DNA of 40,060 nt from Alteromonas oceanisediminis (GCF_018474025.1 NZ_JAHCTA010000003.1:455939-495998), one strand, 5' to 3'; numbered from the stretch's first letter, positions 1 to 9,600 are shown. Program-made: numbers and translations. Notes: generated by a model not told the origin, from the letters alone.

Positions 1-460
1 TTTGAACCCAGGTATAGCTTTCAGACAGTTCACCCATTTGCGTCTGCCAGCATTTAACCACGTGGACACGCTCATCATCGCTTAATCTGGCTAAACTTTT
101 GGCATGATCGGGTGAATAGCAAATAACCCGACAGCAGCCGTTTTCTGATTCCTGAGTAAATAAGGGGTCAAGTGTTGCTTCTTGCGACGAATCATTCGGA
201 TCTGTCTCACTGTGTAACGCAGAGAAATCATTGTCGAACACATACACGGATGAGTAATCAGGATTATCTGCACCGTTCGCCCGCCGATTACCGGGACACA
301 AGTAGCAGTCTTTGTCGTAGCGCTGAGTCGCACTACTTGCCCCCTCAGCCTGACCTTGCCACGGCCGCTTTGTACGGTGAGGTGACACTAGCACCCACTC
401 TCCTGTGAGTGGGTTTCTGCGTCGGTGCGGTTTCAACGATGGATGACAAGCGCTAGCCAT
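1..460 (-). CDS. galT: Galactose-1-phosphate uridylyltransferase, N-terminal part (runs off window)
   Basis: Leloir-pathway enzyme that moves UMP between UDP-glucose and galactose-1-phosphate in the cytoplasm. I translated the minus strand from the ATG at 460-458 and the frame stays open to position 1, giving about 152 codons. Family blocks seen: RRNPLTGEWVLVSPHRTKRP near the N-terminus, CYLCPGN with two zinc-type cysteines, NPDY, VFDNDF, and CRVICYSPDH; all match the GalT N-terminal half in order. The ATG is preceded by a GGAAAG-like ribosome site. The catalytic HPHPH-type motif would lie beyond the left edge, so activity cannot be judged. It is divergent from the glycosidase operon starting at 584, with a 123-bp shared promoter region. 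A gene track based on ORF length alone misses it because the ORF is cut by the window edge. Confidence 0.93.
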   Translation of the reverse strand, partial: MASACHPSLKPHRRRNPLTGEWVLVSPHRTKRPWQGQAEGASSATQRYDKDCYLCPGNRRANGADNPDYSSVYVFDNDFSALHSETDPNDSSQEATLDPLFTQESENGCCRVICYSPDHAKSLARLSDDERVHVVKCWQTQMGELSESYTWVQ

Positions 461-511
461 GCCACTTTCCAAAAAATACACCCATTTCGACTCGCCTTGA
501 AAAAGATTTCT

Positions 512-526
512 TTAACATATTGTTAA
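512..526. promoter_or_regulatory. Perfect 15-bp palindrome in galT / glycosidase divergent promoter region
   Basis: TTAACA-TAT-TGTTAA is a perfect inverted repeat with a 3-bp centre, in an A+T-rich stretch between two divergent genes (galT start at 460, glycosidase start at 584). Position and symmetry suit an operator for a dimeric regulator acting on one or both genes. The regulator is not encoded nearby and I cannot name it. I do not see a convincing -35/-10 pair to anchor it. Confidence 0.4.
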
Positions 527-583
527 TCGATGGTAGTTTAAAATGATACATCTATCACTTAATGTAATTTAAAGGGGTCATGA

Positions 584-1714
584 ATGCAATCACTTTGGTC
601 CTGCGAAGCGGCACAAGACTGGTACCGACAACAGACGTTTTTAATTGGCTGTAACTACATCCCGGCCACAGCGATCAATCAAATCGAGATGTGGCGGGCT
701 GACAGTTTTGATGAGCAAACCATTATCAAAGAATTAACCTGGGCTGCAAATCTGGGCATGAATTGTCTGCGGGTGTATTTACATGATCAGGTGTGGTCAG
801 AAGAAGTGCAGGCTAATCCGATGCTCAGTCCTGAAAGGCTGCCGTTTCTCGACCGTATTGATCGGTTTCTAAGCATCGCCGACAGTTTAGGCATGAAGGT
901 ATTGCTGGTCATCTTTGATGACTGTTGGTTTGAACCGGTTGAAGGAGACCAGCCCCAGCCCAGACCGGGCGTACACAACTCCGGATGGGCACGTTCTCCT
1001 GGCCGGGCAAAGCTGTTAAATCGCACGTCATGGTCTTCGCTTGAACGTTATGTCAGGTCGTTAGCCCGACGATTCCAGGACGATCCGCGCATCCTCGCTT
1101 GGGATCCCTACAACGAAGTCAACAATATCGTGATGGGTACGCTGCACTTGAACCCCGAAAAGCGAAAAGCCCAGCAAGAGCAGTTGCTTAAAGCGCAGGA
1201 AGTTGAATATCAGGCCGGAATCGATTTGCTGACATTTACGTGCCAGTGGTTAAGGGAAGAAGAAGTTACGCAGCCGATCACAGCGGCAATTTATGAACCG
1301 CGCCCAACGCTAAACAGTTATCTCATCGCATTGAGCGATGTCATTAGTTTTCATCACTATAAATCGCAAGATGAATTGATCGTGTTAATTGACGAGCTTG
1401 AGAAACACGGGCGACCGATATTGTGCACAGAATACCTTAATCGTCGGGAAGGTTGCACATTTGACTCACACGCAACCGTGTTCAAATCCCGCCATATAGG
1501 GTGTTTTAACTGGGGGCTTGTCGACGGTAAAACGCAGACAAAGTTCGCATGGACAGATCCTCCCAGCACTGCATCACCCGCTGTCTGGTTCCATGACATT
1601 CTAAACGCCGACGGAACACCTTATCGAACCGATGAAGTGGATCTTCTTAAGTCCCTTTCTCCAAGAATTAAGCATGTGGACGGCAAAGATAAAGAGGTGC
1701 GCAATGCCGGATAA
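584..1714 (+). CDS. Cytosolic TIM-barrel glycoside hydrolase (clan GH-A, cellulase/xylanase-like)
   Basis: Predicted retaining glycosidase of 376 residues with no signal peptide, so it should act inside the cell on an imported glycoside. The clan GH-A pattern is visible: an RVYLHDQVW strand near residue 63, the acid/base glutamate E178 in WDPYNEVNN, and the nucleophile glutamate E283 in ILCTEYLNR, with a late tryptophan (FNWG, residue 310) typical of the barrel end. The start is the ATG after AAAGGGG. It is the first gene of a coupled operon: its last 11 bases overlap the monooxygenase start. Family (GH5-like) and substrate cannot be set from sequence alone. Cellulase-type proteins of this sort are often annotated as 1,4-beta-xylanase, which need not be right. 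The linkage to oxidative genes is unusual and may mean it releases an aglycone for the next enzymes (inference). Confidence 0.78.
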   Translation: MQSLWSCEAAQDWYRQQTFLIGCNYIPATAINQIEMWRADSFDEQTIIKELTWAANLGMNCLRVYLHDQVWSEEVQANPMLSPERLPFLDRIDRFLSIADSLGMKVLLVIFDDCWFEPVEGDQPQPRPGVHNSGWARSPGRAKLLNRTSWSSLERYVRSLARRFQDDPRILAWDPYNEVNNIVMGTLHLNPEKRKAQQEQLLKAQEVEYQAGIDLLTFTCQWLREEEVTQPITAAIYEPRPTLNSYLIALSDVISFHHYKSQDELIVLIDELEKHGRPILCTEYLNRREGCTFDSHATVFKSRHIGCFNWGLVDGKTQTKFAWTDPPSTASPAVWFHDILNADGTPYRTDEVDLLKSLSPRIKHVDGKDKEVRNAG

Positions 1715-3173
1715 GCACGCAAAGAAAGCCATTATTTTAGGGGCTGGATTGGGTGGTCTGGCGGCGGCAATCCAGTTAAAAAAAGCGGGTATCAGTGTTC
1801 ATATTGTTGAGCGAAACCCCAGCGTCGGCGGCACTTGGTATCAGAACACCTATCCGGGTTGCGCATGTGATGTGCAAGTGGCTCTCTACCAGTTTTCATT
1901 TGCGCAGTCGCTCAACTGGACACGCCTTTATCCACAGGCGAGTGAATTGCTGGCCTACGCAAAAGAACTGGTAGACACCTTTCAACTGCATGACAACCTG
2001 ACACTGAATACTGAAGCGAAACACGCGAAATGGTGCTCTCAGTCTCATCAGTGGCAAGTAGAGTGCGATAACGGGCTTACGCTGCAAGCAGATTACTTGA
2101 TTTGCGCGCTTGGCCAACTGAATCGCCCCGCTTTTCCAGATATTCCAGGTCGCGCTGACTTTACGGGGCAACACGTCCATTCTGCTGCCTGGGATCACTC
2201 AGTTGACTTTACCGACAAACGGGTTGGCTTGATTGGCACAGGGGCAAGTGCGGTACAAGTTGCACCTGAACTCGCCAAAGTCGCCAAACACTTAACTGTC
2301 TTTCAGCGTTCAGCCAATTGGATTCGCGGCCGTGGTGACAGAGCCATTTCAGAGAATGAGCGGCGGCTTAAGGCAACCAATCCTGAACAAGCAAATAAAC
2401 TGGCCGCGCATTACAGGACAATGCTGTACGAAGAATCTGATTATTATCTTTGGCAAGCATTCGAATTTACTGAATTAGGGCGAACCACCTTTACTGAAGA
2501 TGCATTGGCCCACTTACATGCTCAAGTGCCTGACCCAGCATTGCGCGCCAAACTGACACCGGATTATCCGATTGGCTGTAAGCGTATTCTGTGTAGCGAT
2601 GACTACTACCCTACGTTGATGCGAGAAAACGTCTCGCTTGAGGATAAAGCCATCGATCGCATCACACCTCGCGGCATCAAAACCGATACCGAACACGCAC
2701 TGGATATTATCGTGTATGCCACCGGGTTCGAAACCACAGGTTGGAAGTGGTCTGTCGATGTCATTGGGCTGAATGGATCACTGCACGCACAATGGCTGAA
2801 CAAAGCACAGGCATACAATGGCACTATGGTGTCAGGTTTCCCGAATATGTTTGTACTGTACGGGCCAAACACAAACGTTGGCCACAGTTCGATCACCTTT
2901 ATGCTCGAGCAACAGATCAACTTCATGCTGCGCGTCATCGACTCGTTTTCTGGTGATCACGAAAACGCGGTTATGCCGACAGAAAGCGCCCAATCGGCAT
3001 TTAACCAATCCTTACAGGCAAAACTGTCTAAAACGGTCTGGGCCGATAATGCATGCAGTTCTTGGTACAAAACCGCTGATGGCACGATAACCCAAAATTG
3101 GGCCAGTCATACACGCGATTTTGCCAGCCTGTTGAGTACCGTTGAGCGTGATGACTTTCAGGTAATCGCATGA
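1704..3173 (+). CDS. Baeyer-Villiger-type flavin monooxygenase
   Basis: FAD/NADPH monooxygenase of 489 residues, expected to insert oxygen next to a ketone and give an ester or lactone. Seen: FAD-binding GAGLGG (residues 13-18), the type I BVMO fingerprint FTGQHVHSAAWD (153-164, fitting FxGxxxHxxxW[P/D]), the NADPH-binding GTGASA (178-183), and the conserved TPDYPIGCKRIL block holding the arginine expected near the flavin. The chosen ATG at 1704 has AGAGGTG just upstream and gives a normal family N-terminus (MPDKHAKKAIILGAG). An upstream in-frame ATG at 1632 would add 24 residues deep inside the glycosidase gene and is unlikely. It overlaps the gene before by 11 bases and the esterase after by ATGA, so translation is coupled. 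The esterase next door is the usual partner for hydrolysing the product. Substrate unknown. Confidence 0.88.
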   Translation: MPDKHAKKAIILGAGLGGLAAAIQLKKAGISVHIVERNPSVGGTWYQNTYPGCACDVQVALYQFSFAQSLNWTRLYPQASELLAYAKELVDTFQLHDNLTLNTEAKHAKWCSQSHQWQVECDNGLTLQADYLICALGQLNRPAFPDIPGRADFTGQHVHSAAWDHSVDFTDKRVGLIGTGASAVQVAPELAKVAKHLTVFQRSANWIRGRGDRAISENERRLKATNPEQANKLAAHYRTMLYEESDYYLWQAFEFTELGRTTFTEDALAHLHAQVPDPALRAKLTPDYPIGCKRILCSDDYYPTLMRENVSLEDKAIDRITPRGIKTDTEHALDIIVYATGFETTGWKWSVDVIGLNGSLHAQWLNKAQAYNGTMVSGFPNMFVLYGPNTNVGHSSITFMLEQQINFMLRVIDSFSGDHENAVMPTESAQSAFNQSLQAKLSKTVWADNACSSWYKTADGTITQNWASHTRDFASLLSTVERDDFQVIA

Positions 3174-4186
3174 CCTCTCCGCGAATGAACGACGGTCAAT
3201 TTCCCCGTTTTGCAGACGCTCACCTTGATCAATTTGCGGCCGATTTCCCGCAGTTTGATTTACGGGCTGAAACCCTGCCGCGCATACGTCACAATGCCTT
3301 TAAGGCCGCTTTTACACCGAGCGCCACGCGATATCAAGCGTTACGACTGGAGCATCAAATCCCATCGACGCAACAGCATACGTTGAGGCTGGTCGAGTAT
3401 CGGCCGCAGGGGTGTGAAGAACCGATTGAACATGTGTTTCTTCATTTTCATGGCGGTGGTTACATTATCGGTCAGCCGGAAGATGCTGAGGAGCAAAACT
3501 TGTGGCTTGTGCAGCAGCTGTATCATCAATACGGTCTGGCTATTCGGATTATATCCGTTGATTATCGACTCGCTCCCGAGCATCCCTATCCGGCCGCACT
3601 GGACGACGCGTTTACCGCGCTCTCTTGGTGTTTACACACGCAAGGCGTGACAGAAAACAAACTTGTTATCGGTGGCGAAAGTGCTGGTGGCGGTCTTGCC
3701 GCCACACTCGCTATCAAGGCTCGCGATCACAATATTGATTTAGCCGGGCAACTGCTGATATATCCCATGCTTGACCCAACAGCGTCTTCCAATAAGAACG
3801 ATAGAAATACCGCCTACGCGGTTTGGACACCAGACAACAATCAATGTGCCTGGCACGCCTATCTGGGGGACACAATATTCGCTGAAACGGTGATACCCGG
3901 TGAACATGTGTCATTAACCAAGGTTGCACCCGCGTGGATTGCAGTGGGTGAAGACGATCTTTTTTATACCGAGAATCGCGAATATTCGCTGCGGCTTGAG
4001 CAAGCCAATGTTCAGCAACGATTCACTGGCTACGCCAAGGCTTTTCATGGATTCGACCGAGCCCTTGAATCGCCATTGGCGCAGCAATTCAGAAACGACC
4101 TCGCGGCAACACTGGCGCAGATGCTTCTTAATGCAGACAATCCATTAACGATAGGAGACTGTGATGAAAACCCCGTATCAACATAG
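3170..4186 (+). CDS. HSL-type alpha/beta hydrolase (esterase/lipase family IV)
   Basis: Cytosolic serine esterase of 338 residues. Seen: the oxyanion-hole HGGG (94-97) and the nucleophile S171 in GESAGG, both diagnostic of the hormone-sensitive-lipase-like family; the DYRLAPEHPYPAAL block (131-143); a catalytic Asp at about 262-263 in VGEDDLF; and His293 in AFHGF. No signal peptide. The start codon overlaps the monooxygenase stop (ATGA). A BVMO followed by an esterase is a recurring catabolic pair: the ester or lactone made by the first is cleaved by the second (family knowledge). The 3' end overlaps the dioxygenase start by 23 bases. The true substrate is not predictable. Confidence 0.88.
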   Translation: MTSPRMNDGQFPRFADAHLDQFAADFPQFDLRAETLPRIRHNAFKAAFTPSATRYQALRLEHQIPSTQQHTLRLVEYRPQGCEEPIEHVFLHFHGGGYIIGQPEDAEEQNLWLVQQLYHQYGLAIRIISVDYRLAPEHPYPAALDDAFTALSWCLHTQGVTENKLVIGGESAGGGLAATLAIKARDHNIDLAGQLLIYPMLDPTASSNKNDRNTAYAVWTPDNNQCAWHAYLGDTIFAETVIPGEHVSLTKVAPAWIAVGEDDLFYTENREYSLRLEQANVQQRFTGYAKAFHGFDRALESPLAQQFRNDLAATLAQMLLNADNPLTIGDCDENPVST

Positions 4187-5057
4187 ACACTTTGATGACC
4201 CCAATCGCAAGCTCGCCTTTTCACCGGTTGAGTTTGATCCACAGGCAGCTCATCAAAAATCGCTGACCAGAGCTCAAATACATCAATTTAATACTGATGG
4301 GTACCTCTCCCCACTGTCTGTTTTTGAGACTTCACAAGCTGACGAGTTACGCCGTTATTTTGATGATCTCATTGAACAGGTTGTTGGTGCTAACGACAAA
4401 CGCAATGGGTACTCGATTAACGGGTATCACTTATCTTGCCAGCGACTGTATGACATTATCCACACACCGGAAATTGTTGCGGCCGTGAAGGCCTTGTTGG
4501 GGCCGGACATAGTATGCTGGAGCACGCATATGTTCTGTAAATTACCGGGTGACCCCATGGAAGTGCCACTGCATCAGGATGCCGTGTATTGGCCGTTTAA
4601 CGCAGCAAAAACATTAACCGTGTGGCTAGCGATTGATGATGCCGACGATGACAACGGTACTATGCACTTTGTACCGGGGAGTCACTTACTCGGGCCATTA
4701 CCGTTTGACGAGCTGGAACTGGATGGCACTCGTGTGCTGGGGCGTCGTGTTGCAAACCGTGAGCGGTATAACGATAGCTTTGTGAACGAACTGAAAGCCG
4801 GGCAATTTTCAGTGCATTCCGATTTACTGCTGCACGGCTCTCAACCCAACCTATCAACGCGACGCCGAGCGGGTTTAACGCTGCGCTACGCCAGCGCAGA
4901 TGCCACCATGGCCGAGGGCTGGGAAGACTGGCGAGCAGGCAGTGTGCATGTTGCTGGCAATGTCAGTGACTACTGGCCAAACCGGCCTCGCCCTGAGGGA
5001 GAAGATCCTCACCTGATGCGCGATAAGCGAGGAACGTTCGATGGTGTGCCTGCCTAA
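4164..5057 (+). CDS. PhyH-family Fe(II)/2-oxoglutarate dioxygenase
   Basis: Phytanoyl-CoA-dioxygenase-like enzyme of 297 residues, predicted to hydroxylate a small molecule using iron, oxygen and 2-oxoglutarate. The facial triad is visible: H137-x-D139 in PLHQDAVYW, the distal H224 in LLLHGSQPN, and a 2-oxoglutarate-binding arginine in the RRR at 233-235. The motif TMHFVPGSH (166-174) is also typical. The ATG at 4164 is chosen over the GTG at 4161 because AGGAG ends at 4157, giving a 6-base spacing. Last gene of the operon; a hairpin terminator follows. Members act on ectoine, fatty acyl chains or natural products; nothing here picks among them. With the BVMO and esterase it makes a third oxidative or hydrolytic step plausible. 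Confidence 0.83.
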   Translation: MKTPYQHRHFDDPNRKLAFSPVEFDPQAAHQKSLTRAQIHQFNTDGYLSPLSVFETSQADELRRYFDDLIEQVVGANDKRNGYSINGYHLSCQRLYDIIHTPEIVAAVKALLGPDIVCWSTHMFCKLPGDPMEVPLHQDAVYWPFNAAKTLTVWLAIDDADDDNGTMHFVPGSHLLGPLPFDELELDGTRVLGRRVANRERYNDSFVNELKAGQFSVHSDLLLHGSQPNLSTRRRAGLTLRYASADATMAEGWEDWRAGSVHVAGNVSDYWPNRPRPEGEDPHLMRDKRGTFDGVPA

Positions 5058-5080
5058 GCTTAACCTACCCTCCACATTTC

Positions 5081-5106
5081 GCCGGCAGTTCAATGTCCCT
5101 GCCGGC
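5081..5106. terminator. Rho-independent terminator between convergent genes
   Basis: Perfect 8-bp stem (GCCGGCAG / CTGCCGGC) with a 10-base loop, followed by ATTTTTAA on the plus strand. It lies 23 bases after the dioxygenase stop and just before the 3' end of the leftward channel gene, so it may serve both directions; the plus-strand T-run is the better one. Confidence 0.8.
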
Positions 5107-5114
5107 ATTTTTAA

Positions 5115-6197
5115 CTACGGCTGATTCTCTTCACCTAAATAGCGCCGGACAATTTCTTCCCATGTATCGCTTTCAATGACTTTTAACAGTTCTTCATTTA
5201 AAGCGCCGCGCAAAGGATGGTTGGTCGATAAACCAATGGCGTAATCCTGGCGCTCAATTTCACCGGGCAAAATCAAGATATCGTCACCAAATTGCTGATT
5301 CACCAGATAACGCAAGATCGGTTTGTCGTATACCACAGCATCGATCTCCTGATCTTGAAGGCGCGTTAATGCTTCGGATAAATCCGTAGTGGATTGATGT
5401 TTAACTTTGATCGCACTTAAAAACTTAGCACTCGCCGAATTCTCCAGAGTGACAACTTTTGCGCCATAAAGGTCATCAGTACCTTGAATTGACGAACTCA
5501 ATTGACTCACCGTCAAACTGGTCGCAATAGCGGCGGTGAACCCGCTGATAATGATGATAGCAGCGAACATCCACACAAGACCAACGATACGACCGCCGAG
5601 GGTTGTGGGCGCTTTGTCACCGTACCCCACTGTTGTCATGGTCACAGCGGCCCACCAAAAGCTCGCGCCAAGCCCTTGAGCAGGCGAGCCACCAAACTGT
5701 TCATGATTTTTCTTGCGCTCGAACAACCAGAGCACAAACCCAACTGCCAGCAGCACTAAACATAGTCCTGATAAGGCTGCAAAGAATTCCCAAGAAAAGA
5801 AGCGTGCCAACGCACTGCCCCAGCCGCGTTCACTTTTGGTCGTAGCGATTGCAAGACCGGTAGTGTAATACGGGTGCGTGAAATCAATCACAGCCTCTCG
5901 GCTGGAAGTTACGGTAATAGCCGCAATCGAGGCGTCGTATCGACCATCCTGTAACCCGTCCACCAAATCAGTGAGCTCGGCTTCTTCAAACCGGTAATCG
6001 ATACCCAGGTTCTCTGCCATTTCGGCCCACAAATCAATCGAAATACCTTCTAATTCACCGGTGTCATTCTTCATTACGAATGGGGGCGCTACCTTAGTGC
6101 CTATCACCATGGGTTGACTCTCAGGCTGTTGCGCATGAGCCGGAAACAACAACAGCAGTGCGGTGAGTAGAAATGTCATTTGAGCTAATTTCATCAT
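5115..6197 (-). CDS. Prokaryotic glutamate-receptor-like potassium channel (GluR0 type)
   Basis: Inner-membrane ligand-gated channel of 360 residues built as in GluR0. Order: signal peptide (1-23), first lobe of a periplasmic SBP_bac_3 ligand domain (about 28-125), transmembrane helix (about 138-160), pore loop with a complete potassium filter TVGYGD (189-194), second helix (about 203-226), second ligand lobe (about 240-355). R100 in TSSRE and D290 in VVYDKP match the positions where glutamate-receptor folds hold the carboxylate and amino groups of an amino acid (family knowledge). Start is the first of two adjacent ATGs, following AAAGGG. Alone in its transcript, convergent with the PhyH operon. 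A plain ABC substrate-binding protein is ruled out by the pore in the middle. The ligand is probably an amino acid, unproven. Confidence 0.88.
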   Translation of the reverse strand: MMKLAQMTFLLTALLLLFPAHAQQPESQPMVIGTKVAPPFVMKNDTGELEGISIDLWAEMAENLGIDYRFEEAELTDLVDGLQDGRYDASIAAITVTSSREAVIDFTHPYYTTGLAIATTKSERGWGSALARFFSWEFFAALSGLCLVLLAVGFVLWLFERKKNHEQFGGSPAQGLGASFWWAAVTMTTVGYGDKAPTTLGGRIVGLVWMFAAIIIISGFTAAIATSLTVSQLSSSIQGTDDLYGAKVVTLENSASAKFLSAIKVKHQSTTDLSEALTRLQDQEIDAVVYDKPILRYLVNQQFGDDILILPGEIERQDYAIGLSTNHPLRGALNEELLKVIESDTWEEIVRRYLGEENQP

Positions 6198-6671
6198 AAT
6201 CCCTTTCTCTACAAGCAACGATAAACGCCGATAATCTCAGCGATGTAACAGTGAGTGTAGCAATGTGAAGGTGCTATTGACCACCTTTGCCCGGGTTTAG
6301 CTGGATTAGTGATGGACTGGTTTAAATCTAACTTGCTCTGAAATTTTCGAATGCGGAGCAAAACCAAACCTGTCAGACCGTTGGTAGGCAGACCGGACGT
6401 TACCGACACAGAACTGCGCACGTTGCACCTTCGGAACAAAGTTCAATGTGTCGGCTCTTTGTCTTTTGATACCGGTCAGTGATAGCCGTTTGGCTGTTTT
6501 GTACGTAAAGCAGAAGTAGACAACTCAGATACGACATCATTTACTACGGAGAATCGTCATCGTGGCAAAGCGCATTGTGTTCGCTCTTTGTCTCATTCAG
6601 ACTGTCAATTCGAGTCGAAAGCTTTAACTATGAAGTGAGCAGCTGAGCTATAACTCCTTACAACTGGGCCG
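6198..6671. other. 474-bp intergenic stretch, no convincing gene
   Basis: Lies upstream of the leftward channel gene and downstream of the leftward SNF2 gene. The one minus-strand ORF here (about 76 codons) has no recognisable feature and poor start context. The stretch does hold a pair of related 29-31-base sequences (see the repeat at 6437-6594). I see no clear terminator after the SNF2 gene nor a clean promoter for the channel gene. Confidence 0.5.
6437..6594 (+). repeat. Two imperfect copies of a ~30-base intergenic repeat
   Basis: Copy one at about 6437-6466 and copy two at about 6566-6594 share CAAAG at the left, a TGTGT core, and GCTCTTTGTC at the right, with about three quarters of positions the same. 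The start offset is 129 bases. Each copy is bounded by CAAAG and CTTTG, so each could fold into a small hairpin. Looks like a dispersed intergenic repeat that has decayed; function unknown. Confidence 0.4.
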
Positions 6672-9600
6672 TTAAAACGTCTCTTTCAGCAGGTTTAACA
6701 TATCCTCTACCGACAGCGCACTGGCGACATCATTGCCTGATAATAAACTGTCGGCGATGTCGCGTTTATGCTGGTGCAGCGCAACAATTTTTTCCTCAAT
6801 GGTATTCTGCGCAATCAACCGATAAATGGTGACCGGACGCATCTGACCAATACGGTGGGCACGGTCTGATGCTTGCTCTTCCACGGCAGGATTCCACCAT
6901 GGATCCATGTGGATAACGTAGTCTGCTGCGGTAAGATTCAGGCCTGAGCCACCCGCTTTCAGGCTGATCAAAAACACATCCCCCTCACCTCGCTGAAACG
7001 CCGTGACGCGTTGCTCTCGTTGTGCCTGAGTGGTTGAGCCGTCGAGATACTGATAATCCAGCCCTTTTGATTCAATATGCTGGGCGATGAGTTTGAGATG
7101 GCCCACAAACTGGCTAAAGATTAACGCTTTGTGGTTGTTCTGTTTTAGCTCATTCAGCAGCTCGTCAAGCGCGTTGAGTTTTGCACTGGCTAAACGACTT
7201 TCGGCCATCACCAGTTGCGGATGACAACAGGCCTGACGTAATTTGATCAGTTCGGCTAGCATTTTGATGCGTTGCTCACCAGCACCCGCGTGTTGCCCGC
7301 TCTGCGTAATATTATCGATAGCGTTGAGGCGCAAGGCCTCGTAGAAAGTGCGCTCAGCGGAGCTAAGCTCAACCGGTACGGTTATCTCAGTGCGCGGCGG
7401 TAATTCGGTAAGTACCTGGCTCTTCATGCGCCGCAATATAAACGGCTGGATCAGTGTTTTCAGTTGCTGACTGGCTTTGCGTGCGGCCAGCTTATCGTCT
7501 TTGCTATTTTCAATGGGCACCGCAAAACGCTGTGTAAAGCGTTTCAAATTCCCCAGCAACCCTGGCGTGATAAAGCGGAATAGGCTCCATAATTCCGTTA
7601 AGTTGTTTTCAACGGGCGTGCCAGTGGTTATCATTTTAAATTCACCGTTGAGTGCGTACGCCGCTTTAGTGCGCTTCGCAAGCGGATTTTTTAGCGCCTG
7701 AGCTTCATCAGCAACAACCGTTCGCCACGCGACCGTTTTCAGCAAGTCAATTTCGCGCTGCAGCAAGCCATAGCTGATCACCACACAGTCAAATGGCCCT
7801 ACCGTGGATAACAGCGCCTGACGTGCGGACGTTGTTTGCGCATCTGAGAATCGATGCAGGTTAAGGGTGGGCGTGAATTTGAGCGCCTCTTGTTGCCAAT
7901 TAAAGCACACTGAAGTCGGTGCAATCACTAAACTTGGGCCTTTATCAGCGCGCGCCAATAGCACCGCAAGAGCTTGCAACGTCTTGCCCAATCCCATATC
8001 GTCGGCAAGACAGGCTCCCGCCCCCCAATGCGCAAGTCGCATTGCCCAATCAAACCCGATCACTTGATAATCGCGTAGCGATGCTTGGAATGTTGAAGGC
8101 AGCTTCGGCTCGATAGCATTGGCTTGGTGCATCTTTTCGGTTTGCCGATCCCACGCGTGCAGCGTTTTCATACGCATGCCTGTAGTGGCCTGCTCAATAT
8201 GCGCACTGGCGAGGGGGTGGAATTTGCCTTCATCGGTGATGCGATTGAGTTGCTCGAGCTTATTGCGCAAATCGTCTGATAAACTCAACACCTGATGATT
8301 ATCTAGCGCGACGTAACGGCCATGGCTGGTGCTGACGAGCGCAAGCAGCTTGCGCAACTCAATCACCTCGGTATCGTTTATCGACAGATCGCCGGTAATA
8401 TCAAACCATTCACTTTGTTTACCCAGCGCCAATTGCAAATGCTGTGCTTCAAGCTTTTTGGTCAGCGAGATTTTCTTGCCTTTCGGCCAGCGCAGCAGTA
8501 ATGGCAATTTCATATTGGCTTTGGCCTGTGTCAATTGCTCCAGCGCGTTTAAAGCATCTTGGGTATCTTCTAGGCTAAGCACATGGCCGGGCATTGCGAG
8601 AAACGCCGGGCAAGCGTCATCGAGCTGATCCAGCAACTGTTGTTCATACGCCAAATCGCGCTGAGTCGCTTTACGCTGCCCATCTACATCAGCGGTCAAG
8701 CTGGCACTGCCACGACCGGGTATCAAGGCCGGGCCATGCTCACCAAATGGCATCACATGACAACTAAATTCAAGCCCCTGTTGCGCCGGCTGAATGTTCA
8801 CCACCAAGTGCGGATCGGGTTTGCAGGTGGCCAGCCCTGTGTCTAAATCAGGTAGCGTCGATTGAATATTCAAAAATGGGGCAATCGCTGCAATGCTGTC
8901 TAACGCCTTCTGTTTGGCTTGCATCGGCACCAATAACCCGCTTTCGCCGACGATGCTCGCTACCTGCAGATGCTCTGCGCTAAAAACAGTTAGCTGAAAG
9001 CGCCTATCAGCCACTTTTTTGAGTTGATAATCACCTTCTGCGGCGAAGCGCTGGCTGGTTTCTGGCACATCAGCCATGCTTAAGCATAACTCATCCCCAA
9101 CCTGACTGAGGGTAAGCTCCGGTTCACGTTGCACGAGTTCCAGTGGTTCAGAAAAGTCATTTTCCGCATACAGGTTGTTTAACCCAACGGCGGCTGTTAA
9201 TGCGCTGATGCCCGACAACGAATATTCAAGCTTTCCGTAATAGTTCCAGCCAGCGTGTTCCTGAATGGCCTGACAAACCACTCGATCTCGGTCTGATAAA
9301 AAAGAAAATGCGTCAGTTTCTGTTTTCAACCGTTTCAGCGAAACAACGCGCCCTTTGCTCCAGCCAGACTGGCTGCGTTTTTGCTCGCGCGCCTGTAACC
9401 GGTGTTCAAACCCCTCGATTAATTCCCAGATGATACGCACCGGCTTAGCGGACGCAGCAGGCTCCTCTGCGGCGGGCTTCGACGCCAAAGTGATTAATTT
9501 GTCCAGCGCCAATTCCCATCTGGCTTTGGGCTTGATCATTTGGCTAATGTCGTTCAGCGGTGTTGTGTCGACGGCCTCCGTACCTTGCAGTTGTGTAACT

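Noticed and set aside
91-408. Two ~80-codon ORFs, one per strand
   Set aside because: Both are out-of-frame shadows of galT, whose own frame is open through the whole stretch.
393-414. Hairpin ACCCACTC/GAGTGGGT followed by TT, looked like a terminator
   Set aside because: It lies inside the galT coding frame (encodes NPLTGEW on the minus strand), so it is coding sequence.
1632-1703. Upstream in-frame start for the flavin monooxygenase
   Set aside because: It would add 24 residues with no family match; the ATG at 1704 has a ribosome site and a proper FAD-fold N-terminus.
6209-6439. 76-codon minus-strand ORF upstream of the channel gene
   Set aside because: No signal, motif or good start; overlaps the promoter region and part of a non-coding repeat.
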